Positions 35,986 through 45,800 of a stretch of 64,000 nucleotides of DNA are shown in pieces; the stretch's first letter is position 1, and every line of letters starts with the position of its first letter. Position numbers and translations under genes: made by a program. Source of the stretch: UKL13-3 sp044353855 (lineage in GTDB: Bacteria > Bacteroidota > Bacteroidia > UKL13-3); the NCBI GenBank assembly GCA_044353855.1, contig JBILBF010000001.1, forward strand, positions 558,001-622,000, in the 5' to 3' direction. The notes beneath the pieces are model-generated. The model saw only the letters and a program-made list of their open reading frames with translations, made no database searches and had not been told where the DNA came from.

Positions 35986-37386
35986 ATGAAAAATAAATAT
36001 ATACATTATTTCACACTCCTTTTTCTTGCAGGTACATTCATTATTGTTGGCTGCAAAAAAATAACGGAAGAAAAGCCTGAAACTGCCTTTACCGAGGATG
36101 AGGCAATTAAAACACCCCAAGATGTTCAAAATTTATTGAACTCTTGTTACGATGCATTTGCCAATCAAGTAAACGGGAAATTGCAAACGGCCAATGATTT
36201 ATTGTCGGATGATTTAACCAAACCACTGAAAGATGATGGTACTTTCCAAACAGAAATTTACCAAAGGAATACTACTATTTTTAATTCAGATGTAGGAGAT
36301 TTATACCGCAATTTGTACATCATTCCATTTCGCATTAATAGCCTTGACGCATTTTATGAAAAAGTGAATGTGCCTGCTGCCGACAGAGTAAGAATGGATG
36401 CTGAAGCCAAATTTCTGCGAGCCGCTTGTCATTTTGAGGTATTGCGTTTATGGGGCCAACCGGCAGGTTTTTCACCTGATAATTCCCACCCGGGTGCAGT
36501 GGTGCGCGATGTGAATGCCAAAACACCTAAAGCACGTTCAACAGTGGCAGATACATATGCCTTTATTATTGCTGATTTAGAAATTGCCATTGCCAATCTT
36601 CCAATTAACAACGGAAATTATGCCAATAAATTTGCAGCAAAAGCATTGTTGGCCAAAGTATATTATCAGCTCAACCAACCTGCCAAAGCATTAACTTTAT
36701 TGAATGACGTAATTGATAATGGTGGCTATTCATTGGGTACAGAATTGAATCGTTTCTCAACGACCAATCCTAAAACTGAGTTTATTTTTACCACAATCAG
36801 TACCAATGCTTCTACCGACAATAGAGGCTCACGCTTCATTGAAAAATACCGCTCCGACAAGGACAACGAATCCTTTACCATTTCCAAAGAAATTTTTACC
36901 TTGCTTACCGGAGATAGTTTGGACAAAAGAGGAAAAACATTGGTTGGCAAAAAGAATGCCGGCAAGGATAATGAGTATTATGTAGTGAACAAATTCAATG
37001 CTGATTATTTTGGAGTACCGTATCTTACATTGACCGATATGTTGCTCACAAGAGCAGAATTAAACGCAGAAGCGGGAAGCAATTTAACCCAAGCAGTGGA
37101 AGACGTGAATAAGGTAATAACCAGAGCTTATAGCGATTCCACTACTCGATTTCTTTCAGCTGGTGCTGCACAATCGACTGTTTTAACAGCTGTGCGTTTA
37201 CAACGCAGACTTGAATTTGTATGCGAAGGCGACAGAGTACAAACCTTAAAAAGAAGAGGAGCTTTTCAACAAGCCAATTTAACTATTCGCAATGCCCCTT
37301 GGAATTGTCCAGGCATGATTTTACAATTTCCTTCAACCGAAACGGGTGCAGGATTCGTATTTAATGGAACTGGAGGCTGTAATTAA
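35986..37386 (+). CDS. susD: SusD/RagB-like nutrient-binding lipoprotein
   Basis: The surface glycan-binding partner of the SusC channel. MKNKYIHYFTLLFLAGTFII then VGC gives a lipoprotein signal. The mature protein has SusD features: an N-terminal segment with DVQNLLNSCYDAFANQ, a TPR-like helix pair around FLRAACHFEVLRLWGQPAGF, and a C-terminal region with LLTRAELNAEAGSNLTQAVE and a final LQRRLEFVCEGDRVQTLKRR. At 466 aa it is in the usual range. Nine nt separate it from susC, and its stop codon overlaps the upstream-most ATG of the next gene. Confidence 0.95.
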   Translation: MKNKYIHYFTLLFLAGTFIIVGCKKITEEKPETAFTEDEAIKTPQDVQNLLNSCYDAFANQVNGKLQTANDLLSDDLTKPLKDDGTFQTEIYQRNTTIFNSDVGDLYRNLYIIPFRINSLDAFYEKVNVPAADRVRMDAEAKFLRAACHFEVLRLWGQPAGFSPDNSHPGAVVRDVNAKTPKARSTVADTYAFIIADLEIAIANLPINNGNYANKFAAKALLAKVYYQLNQPAKALTLLNDVIDNGGYSLGTELNRFSTTNPKTEFIFTTISTNASTDNRGSRFIEKYRSDKDNESFTISKEIFTLLTGDSLDKRGKTLVGKKNAGKDNEYYVVNKFNADYFGVPYLTLTDMLLTRAELNAEAGSNLTQAVEDVNKVITRAYSDSTTRFLSAGAAQSTVLTAVRLQRRLEFVCEGDRVQTLKRRGAFQQANLTIRNAPWNCPGMILQFPSTETGAGFVFNGTGGCN

Positions 37387-37400
37387 TGTATATGATAAGT

Positions 37401-37892
37401 ATGAAAAATAAACTGTATATGCTATGCGCTATCATGGGAGTATGGATAAGCGCTTGCCAAAAAGAATACAAAGAAATAGGTGAAGTACCCAGCAAGGTGG
37501 AAGGTATTACCGCTAACTGGGTATTGCAAGCCTGTGAAGTGGTAGATAAGGGAGGATTTGTGGAAGAAACCATGGATATCACCTCCTTTTTTTATACCAA
37601 AACCAATTTGCCCAATATCCAATTGGCTATGGTAAATGGTGCTGGAGTTTATACTGCCGATACTTCCAATATTGCTTTCCAATTTTTTGGAGGCACAAGT
37701 GGAACATGGACCTTTGACAACCCCAATTTCCCAAAACAACTTATCCTCACACCAACCGGAAGCTCTACAAACCTTGTATTTCCGCTAGCTACAACCATTC
37801 GACCAACCGATACGAACTTAAAATTGGATAAGTCGATCCTCTGCAAGGATACTGAAAAAGCTGTTTACCGATTATCATTTATTAGAAAATAA
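37401..37892 (+). CDS. DUF5004-like lipoprotein in the SusE position
   Basis: A small surface lipoprotein of about 163 aa. The ATG at 37401 is preferred (MKNKLYMLCAIMGVWISAC: a lipoprotein signal), although an in-frame ATG overlaps the susD stop at 37386. The mature domain has a lipocalin/DUF5004-like layout: an N-terminal NWVLQACEVVDKGGFVEETM, a middle beta-rich part with FQFFGGTSGTWTFDNPNFPK, and a C-terminal AVYRLSFIRK. By position it may help bind alpha-glucan, but no binding residues can be assigned. Confidence 0.7.
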   Translation: MKNKLYMLCAIMGVWISACQKEYKEIGEVPSKVEGITANWVLQACEVVDKGGFVEETMDITSFFYTKTNLPNIQLAMVNGAGVYTADTSNIAFQFFGGTSGTWTFDNPNFPKQLILTPTGSSTNLVFPLATTIRPTDTNLKLDKSILCKDTEKAVYRLSFIRK

Positions 37893-37897
37893 CGCAT

Positions 37898-38779
37898 ATG
37901 AAAAAACTATTGATTATTGTATTCTGCTTAAATGTATTTGCCAGTTTTGCGCAACTAGCAACCATAGAGCCATCTCCCACCATTGCCACAGAAAAAGTGA
38001 CCATTTATGTTGATTTGAGTAAGTTGGATTTATCGTTGGATCACAATAAATTATTGTCTGAACATCCGGGGCCCATGTATATTTGGACATGGAAGCCAGC
38101 GGAACTACCCGTTGGTAATCCGAATGTAAATGGCACAGGTGAAAAGCCTTGGCAAAATTCGAACGATGCCTTGTTAATGTCTCCTGCCCCTGAAAAAGGA
38201 GAGAAAGTGTGGAAATATGAAATGATCCCTACTGCCTTCTACGGGGTTACTGCTTCGCAAGTATATGCCTCAGGAATTTCTCTTATTGTAAAGCCAAAAA
38301 ATGGCGGTGGTTATGGTGATCCCGATATTAAAACAAATGATATTTCTATTTCCGTAACCCCCCCTACAACGGACAAAGGAGCCTTGTATAACTTTCCAAC
38401 CGTACTTCTCGAAAATGAAATTACAACAATTGTTTACGATAACTCAGCTGAGAAAAAACCAACCATGCAAAATCTTGACCCAGGTACTGTTTTATATTGC
38501 CATTTAAAAGCCATTGCAAAAGATAGCATTACAGGAGTTGTTTCAATATATGAACCCTACAAGTTACTTCAAGTGTTAAATAAACCACAGTTTGAAATGA
38601 CCTACTCGGGGGCAAATAAGTGGATAATGAGTTTAATTGTAAACGATTATTTTAGGTTCCCACCTACTTCAATTCCACAAGAAATGGAAATGAGGATACT
38701 TCGAGCCAATTGGGCCAGTGATGACGATACAGGAGGGAATTTTACCAAACTTCCTGTTGCCAAATTTGGGTGTAAATAA
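37898..38779 (+). CDS. Secreted protein of the Sus operon, unrecognised (SusF-position)
   Basis: A 293-aa exported protein with a signal peptide (MKKLLIIVFCLNVFASFAQ) and no lipobox or T9SS tail. The sequence is beta-rich and includes YVDLSKLDLSLD, PMYIWTWKPAELPVGN and WANDDDTGG-like WASDDDTGGNF near the end. It starts 5 nt after the DUF5004 gene and is followed by a strong terminator, so it is the last gene of the amylase-SusC-SusD operon. A starch-binding or chaperone role is plausible from position alone; no known fold was recognised. Confidence 0.65.
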   Translation: MKKLLIIVFCLNVFASFAQLATIEPSPTIATEKVTIYVDLSKLDLSLDHNKLLSEHPGPMYIWTWKPAELPVGNPNVNGTGEKPWQNSNDALLMSPAPEKGEKVWKYEMIPTAFYGVTASQVYASGISLIVKPKNGGGYGDPDIKTNDISISVTPPTTDKGALYNFPTVLLENEITTIVYDNSAEKKPTMQNLDPGTVLYCHLKAIAKDSITGVVSIYEPYKLLQVLNKPQFEMTYSGANKWIMSLIVNDYFRFPPTSIPQEMEMRILRANWASDDDTGGNFTKLPVAKFGCK

Positions 38780-38807
38780 TTGTTTTGAAAAAACTTGAAC
38801 TAAGTAC

Positions 38808-38844
38808 AAAGCCAATACTATATTTAAGAGTATTGGCTTTTTTT
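38808..38844 (+). terminator. Strong terminator ending the Sus operon
   Basis: AAAGCCAATACT (38808-38819) pairs perfectly with AGTATTGGCTTT (38829-38840), a 12-bp stem and 9-nt loop followed by T's. It closes the operon that begins at 30076. Confidence 0.92.
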
Positions 38845-38848
38845 GTAA

Positions 38849-39142
38849 CTAACAACCACAAGCTGGTCGGGTTTTAACTGTTCCATTTTTGTTTACCGTT
38901 TTACTAATTTTACCTTTGGGTGTATAATATATTTGCCATATTAATACCCCCTTTTTCCATTTTTCTTTCAGGTTAATGCTTCTGTTTAAATGGTAATAAT
39001 ACCAATAACCATCCTTAGCTCCTAATAGGTATTGCCCTTTTTCTTTCAGGGTATTGTCAGCATAAAAGGCAGTGTGTTTTTCTATAGTAGCCTTTTGTGC
39101 AAGGCTACAAACAGGTAACAGTGTAACCAAAGCTATAACCAT
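38849..39142 (-). CDS. Small exported YwqK/MORN-like protein
   Basis: About 97 aa from the ATG at 39142, which gives the signal peptide MVIALVTLLPVCSLAQ. The frame is open further upstream but would then overlap ruvA. The mature part has two or three MORN-like repeats (FYADNTLKEKGQYLLGAKDG, YWYYYHLNRSINLKEKWKKG, YYTPKGKISKTV) as in the YwqK family. It ends in Cys-rich ACGC. Databases sometimes call such proteins toxin-antitoxin components; nothing here supports that. Divergent from ruvA. Confidence 0.6.
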   Translation of the reverse strand: MVIALVTLLPVCSLAQKATIEKHTAFYADNTLKEKGQYLLGAKDGYWYYYHLNRSINLKEKWKKGVLIWQIYYTPKGKISKTVNKNGTVKTRPACGC

Positions 39143-39256
39143 GGCTAGTTTCAATTTAAACTTGTACAGTATAAATTTGTTTGAATTCACTGCCTCAAAA
39201 ATAAAAACATTTCTTACTTTAGCGGCCTTATTTAATCCTAAAATAATTATACAGCA

Positions 39257-39841
39257 GTGATAACTCATATTAATGGAAAATTAGTTCAAAAAACACCCAC
39301 ATATGTTGTGATTGAGTGTGGTGGTGTGGGTTATGCCATTCATATATCCTTACATACGTATGAAAAAATTGGAGCGGAGGAGCAGTTAAAATTATATACA
39401 CACCAAGTAATTAAAGAAGACAGTCATACCCTTTATGGTTTTGTGGATGAAGATGAGCGAATGTTATTTATATTGTTGCTTTCTGTTAGTGGGGTTGGGC
39501 CCAATACTGCACGTTTAATGTTATCATCGCTAAAGCCAGCTGATATTAAACAAGCAATATCTACCAACAATTGGGCGTTAATTAAAACCGTGAAAGGAAT
39601 TGGAGAAAAAACGGCTCAAAAAGTAGTGATTGACTTAAAAAATAAGATCAAACTTGATGATATTTCAGATGGGTCATCATTTACTGGAATTCGAAATTTA
39701 ATAGTGGAAGAAGCTTTATCAGCATTGGTAATGCTTGGTTTTTCGAAAATTGAAGCAGAAAAGAGCTTACAAAAAGTTCGTCAGCAAAATCCACAATACA
39801 CAGTAGAAGAATTAGTTAAAAACACCTTAAAAATTCTTTAG
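39257..39841 (+). CDS. ruvA: Holliday junction branch-migration protein RuvA
   Basis: RuvA tetramers bind Holliday junctions and load the RuvB motor. The protein has 194 aa: an N-terminal OB fold (MITHINGKLVQKTPTYVVIE), the acidic-pin region, two helix-hairpin-helix motifs (LSVSGVGPNTARLML; TVKGIGEKTAQKVVIDL) and the mobile C-terminal domain III (VEEALSALVMLGFSKIEAEK). The start codon is GTG at 39257. ruvA next to sprA is a common order in Bacteroidota; 16 nt separate the two here. Confidence 0.96.
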   Translation: MITHINGKLVQKTPTYVVIECGGVGYAIHISLHTYEKIGAEEQLKLYTHQVIKEDSHTLYGFVDEDERMLFILLLSVSGVGPNTARLMLSSLKPADIKQAISTNNWALIKTVKGIGEKTAQKVVIDLKNKIKLDDISDGSSFTGIRNLIVEEALSALVMLGFSKIEAEKSLQKVRQQNPQYTVEELVKNTLKIL

Positions 39842-39857
39842 ATGGCGAAACTCTACT

Positions 39858-42800
39858 TTGTTAAGTAACTCTAAATTTACCTACATATCTTTTACAACCA
39901 TACTAGCATGTATACTTACACTGTTGGGAGGGGATGTTTTTGCAGAAATAGTAGAAACGGAAACAGGTTACTATTCACTCATTTCACTCATCAATAGTGC
40001 TCCCCCCGATTCAACAGGGAAAGACACATCGGTTAACCTACCCTATCCTATTAAAGATCGAAAGCCTTATGAACGAAGCAACTCTAATAATCCTTTTGAT
40101 TTAGGAGAACCCGCAAACATTAAAACCAAATATGAGCTTGACCCAGAAACCGAATCATACAATTACAGCTCCAAAGTTGGAGGACAAGATTATCGTTTAC
40201 CCGCTTCTGTTGGTTTAAAAGATGCGTTGAGAGAAGAAAATAAAAGACAAAACAAAGAGTATTTTAATCAACGCTCTCAAGCCAATAATTTTGTAAGCGG
40301 AAGTGGCATTATTCCTCAACTTAGAGTTGGTCCCAAAATTTTCGAGCGTATTTTTGGAAGTGGCATTATTGATATAAAACCTCGTGGCACAGCAGAACTT
40401 ATTTTTGCGGGAAACTCTAATACAGTTAGAAATCCTCAATTTGCTCCTCAACAACAAACAACCCGACAATTTGACTTTAAGCAAAAAATTCAGCTAAATG
40501 TTGCTGGTAGCATTGGCGATAAATTAAAAGTAAATATCAACTATGATACGGAAGCTACGTTTGATTTTGAAAACCAGGTAAAACTTGATTATGCCGGAAA
40601 AGAAGATGATATCATCAAAAAAATTGAACTCGGAAATGTAAGCTTACCCCTCAATTCTTCCCTTATTCAAGGCAGTCAGAGTTTATTTGGGGTGAAAACA
40701 GCCCTTCAATTTGGAAAACTAACGGTTACTACTATTATTTCTCAGCAAAGAGGAAAAACAACGGAAACAGAAATTTCTGGAGGTGCTCAAACCACTAAGT
40801 TTGATATTCAATGTGATAATTACGACATGAATCGTCATTATTTTTTAGCACAGTATTTTAGAGACAATTATAATTTATGGTTATCCAATTTGCCTATCAT
40901 TGGTTCACCTGTCATAATTAACCGTGTTGAAGTATGGGTTACCAACCGTACAGGTTCATTTGATGGATCAAGAGATGTTATAGGATTTGCGGATTTAGGT
41001 GAAGCGAGCAAACGAAACAATAAAAGTTGGACGTTGGGTGTTGATACTTTTCCTGGAAATGGGACCAATAATTTATACTCTTACCTAGAAGGTGAAACAC
41101 CCATAAATTCAAATAAAGATGCACTTAGGGCTTCTTATCAAATTCAAAATGAGTTGTTAAAAGATCAACCAAAAACAGGCCTTCAACCCATTTCGCAATA
41201 CCAAGCCATAAGTTATGCTCGATTGTTAAGTCCAAATGAGTATTCTGTAAATCTACGCATGGGATATATTTCTCTTAATCAATCATTGAATAATGATGAT
41301 GTACTTTGTGTTGCATATGAATATTCTATAAATGGAGTTAATTATACAGTAGGAGATTTAACTACTAAAATCCCAACGAATCCTGTTACACCAAATGTGT
41401 TGTTTACCAAAATGCTCAAAGGGCCTTCACTTCGTCCCGATTTGCCAATTTGGGATTTGATGATGAAAAATATTTATTCATTAGGAACATTTCAACTGCA
41501 AGCCAAAGATTTTAAACTTAACATTATTTATGCAGATGACCCATCTGGAGCCGATTTGAATTATATACCAATAGTAAACGAACCACTTTTAACTGGATTA
41601 CCGTTGGTGAGCGTTCTTAATTTAGATAATTTAAATACACAACAAGAAAGAGCACCTGATGGTTTATATGATTTCATTGAAGGTATAACTGTAAATCCAA
41701 CACAAGGACGCATCATATTTCCAATGATAGAACCCTTCGGGAATTACCTTGCCAATAAGTTTGTAAACGATAAAAGCAGGGCTCGATATTATTCATTCTT
41801 TGAATTATATGACTCTACTCGATTTGCTGCAGTCCAACTACCACAATACAACAAGTTCTTTTTGCGAGGGAGTTATTCGGGTAATTCATCATCCGAAATT
41901 TCTCTTGGGCAAACAAATATTCCACGCGGTTCAGTAAGAGTTACGGCTAATGGTGCACCACTTACCGAAAACCAAGATTTTACAGTTGATTATAACCAAG
42001 GACGTGTGAAAATTATTAATACGGGGTTACTCAATTCTGGTGCGGTTATTAAAGTATCCTCTGAAAGTAACTCACTCTTTAGTGTTCAACAAAAAAACTT
42101 GTTGGGAACCCGATTGGATTATAAATCAAGTCCAAACTTGATACTAGGAGGTACTCTTTTATACTTAAATGAAAGACCACTTACTCCTAAAGTAAATATT
42201 GGCGAAGAACCTATCAGCAATGTGATTATAGGATTTGATGGAACCTATAAAACAGAGTCGAGATTGTTAACAAAACTAGTTGATAGGTTGCCATTTATTG
42301 AAACCAAAGAACCCTCTCAAGTAACCATTCAAGGCGAATATGCTCGTTTAATACCGGGTGTTCAAAATTCGCTTGCCAATAAGGGAACAGCTTATTTAGA
42401 TGATTTTGAAGGTGCAGAAACGCCTTTTGATTTGCGATTGGGCAACAGTTGGTTTTTAGCTTCTACACCTCAAGGGCAAGCAGATATTTTTCCTGAAGGA
42501 GGCATAATAAACAGCTTAGAATATGGTTATAAGCGTGCAAATTTAGCATGGTATACCATTGCGTCTACTTTTTACCAAAGCAATGCTCAAACGCCTAAAC
42601 ATATTCAAAATGACGATGCTCAATTATCAGATCATAGGGTGCGTCAATGTGAGCTAAGAGAGATTTATCCCAACAGACAAATTCAACAAGGTCAACCTCA
42701 AAATTTACCTACTCTTGATTTATCTTTTAGTCCAAAAGAAAGAGGCCCATATAATTACACCATCAATGGATTAAATGCAGATGGATCATTAAAAGACCCA

Positions 42801-45800
42801 ACCCAAAATTGGGCAGGTATTATGCGCAAAATTGAGCAAAATGATTTTGAAGCATCTAATATTGATTATATTGAAATTTGGATGATGGATCCATATTTAA
42901 GCAATCCTAATCCAACAAATAAAGGACAGCTTTATATTAATTTAGGAAATATTTCAGAAGATATTTTACGTGATAATAGACGTGCTGCGGAAAACGGATT
43001 GCCAAGAACGACCGATCCTACACTTCAGTTTGTAGATACTACTGTATGGGGAAGAGTACCTCGCCAGCCTGTGGTAAATTTTGCTTTTGATGCTGATGAA
43101 AATATACGTACGAGTCAAGATGTGGGATTAGATGGATTTAATGATAATGCCGAAAGAATTCAATTTGATGCTAACTATATTCAAAAAGTTGCAACACTAC
43201 ATGGTACGGCTTCTCAGGCATATTTAAATGCAGTAGAAGATCCTTCTTTTGATAACTATCAATTTTATTTAAGTACAACAAAACTAGATCCAATTGAGGC
43301 AAGTATTTTGGATAGATACAAAAAGTTTAATAAACATCAAGGCAATTCCCCTACTCAGGCTCAAGGTGGCGAATCTTTTTCAACGTCAGCTACCAATACG
43401 CCAGATAATGAAGATATCAATCGAGATTATACGTTAAATGATATTGAAGAATATTATCAATACAAAATAGACATTGACAAGAATAGTTTGGTTGTTGGGC
43501 AAAATTTTATCACCGATAGTATTGTAACATCCATTACACTAAAAAATGGTGTAAATACTCCTGTTACTTGGTATCAACTAAAAGTTCCAATTAGAGAATA
43601 CCAAAAAAGAGTAGGCGAAATTTTAGATTTTAAATCCATACGTTATATGCGATTATATATGCGAGGATTTGAAAACGAACAAGTACTTAGAATAGGAGCG
43701 TTACAATTGGTTAGAGCTGATTGGCGAAAATATTTGGAGAATTTACAAGTAGGTAAAGAATCAAAACCTGGAGATCCATTAGACGATACAAGGTTTGTTG
43801 TTTCTACTGTTAATATTGAGAAAAACGCCACACGAAATCCTATTCCTTATGTTGTACCTCCTGGCATTCAACGAGAAATTGATTTTAGTTCACCACAAGC
43901 AATTTCTCAAAATGAGCAATCCCTTTCAGTATTAGTTGGCAACTTAAAAGATGGAGATGCTCGAGGCGTTTTCAAAACAATAAAAACAGATTTACGTCAA
44001 TATGGTAAACTGCGAATGTTTATTCATGCAGAAGCATTAAAAGAAAATGTTACCAATAATGGAGACATCACTGCATTTATAAGATTAGGTACAGATTTAA
44101 CAAACAACTATTACGAATATGAAATTCCATTATTTATTACCAAAGATGGAGAGATAACACCAGATGAAATTTGGCGAGTGGAAAACGAAATGATTATCAC
44201 ACTCGAAGAATTTATCAATACCAAGATTCAACGAACAAATGCTAATTTTCCTTTTACCTCTCCGTTTTATAGGCAATTGGGCAATGTAAAATATACTGTA
44301 ATTGGACTTCCAGATTTAAGTAATTTGAAAGTAGCAATGGTCGGAATTCGCAATCCCAAAGCGATTCCAGGAAGTATTGATGATGGCCTTGCTAAAAGTG
44401 CAGAAGTGTGGTTTAATGAATTGCGAATGACAGAGTTTAACAACAGGGGAGGATGGGCAGCCAATGCAAGAATACAAGCAAAACTTGCTGATTTTGCCAA
44501 TTTACAACTCTCCGGAAGTGTTACTACCGTGGGTTTTGGAGGAATCGATAAAAAATTGAGTGAAAGAAGTTTTAATGATCAATATCAATATGACTTACAA
44601 AGCAGCTTTGAATTGGGTAAATTTTTCCCCAAAAATTCTGGTCTTTCTGTACCGATGTTTGTTTCATACGGAAACACACTTATACGACCTTATTATAACC
44701 CATTAAATCCAGACACTAAATTGCAAAAAGAGATTGATGAAAGTACCAATCCGGAGTATCAAGCAAGAATAAAAAAAGCAGCTGATGATTTGACAACAAG
44801 ACGAAGCATGAACTTTACCAATGTCCGAAAAAATAAATTGGGTGGCGGTAAAGCACATTTATACGACATTTCAAATTTTACGTTTACCTATTCGTTTAAC
44901 GAAACCTTTAGGCGAAACCAAACACTCGAATATTATTTGTTACAAAACTATAAAAGCCTTACAGCTTATAATTATAATTTTAATCCTAAACCTTGGGAAC
45001 CCTTTAAAGGAATTAAATCGAAAAGCTTAGCATTAATTAAAGATTTTAATCTGTACTTTTTACCACAATCATGGGGTGCTCGATTGGAAACAGATAGGAG
45101 GTATGGGGTAACGATTAACCGAAATAACGATAACCAAGGAATTGTTTTGAATCCGTTGTATGATAAAATGTATACAATGACCCGTTATTATGAATTTAGA
45201 TACGATTTATCAAAAGGGTTAAAACTAGATTACAATGCCACAGCATTGGCGAGAATTGATGAGCCTTTAGGTGCTATTGAAAAGAATACACCACAAAAAG
45301 ATTCCATTTGGGATAACTTTTTAACAGGAGGGAGAATGATGCAATTTGACCAAACGGCTAGGGTTAATTACAATGTTCCTATTAATAAAATTCCAGGCTT
45401 AAATTGGATTAGTCAATCATCTTATACTTACACAGCAACCTATCAATGGAAACAAGCACCTCCAGCAGCAGATAGTTTAGGAAATACCATTTCAAATTCA
45501 CAAGCACAAGCGTATAATGTAAATTTGAATATGCTCATGTTGTATAACAAAATACCCTTTTTGCGAAACATCAATAGCCCAAATCAAGGAAAGAAACAAG
45601 CTGCATCCCCCAAAGAGGAGGTGTTAAAGGCAAAAAAAGGGAAAGATGGAAAACCGATTCCTCCCAAAGAAGAAAAACAAGAGAAAGAACCAGGTAAACA
45701 GCCTCCCGCATTGGTGTATACGATGAAGTTTTTAATGATGCTAAAAAATGCATCGGCTTCCTATACACAAACAGAAGGAACAATCCTTCCAGGATTTAAA

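Noticed and set aside
38849..39268. YwqK-like protein as part of a toxin-antitoxin system
   Set aside because: It has a signal peptide and no toxin gene beside it; the MORN-like repeats do not imply an antitoxin.
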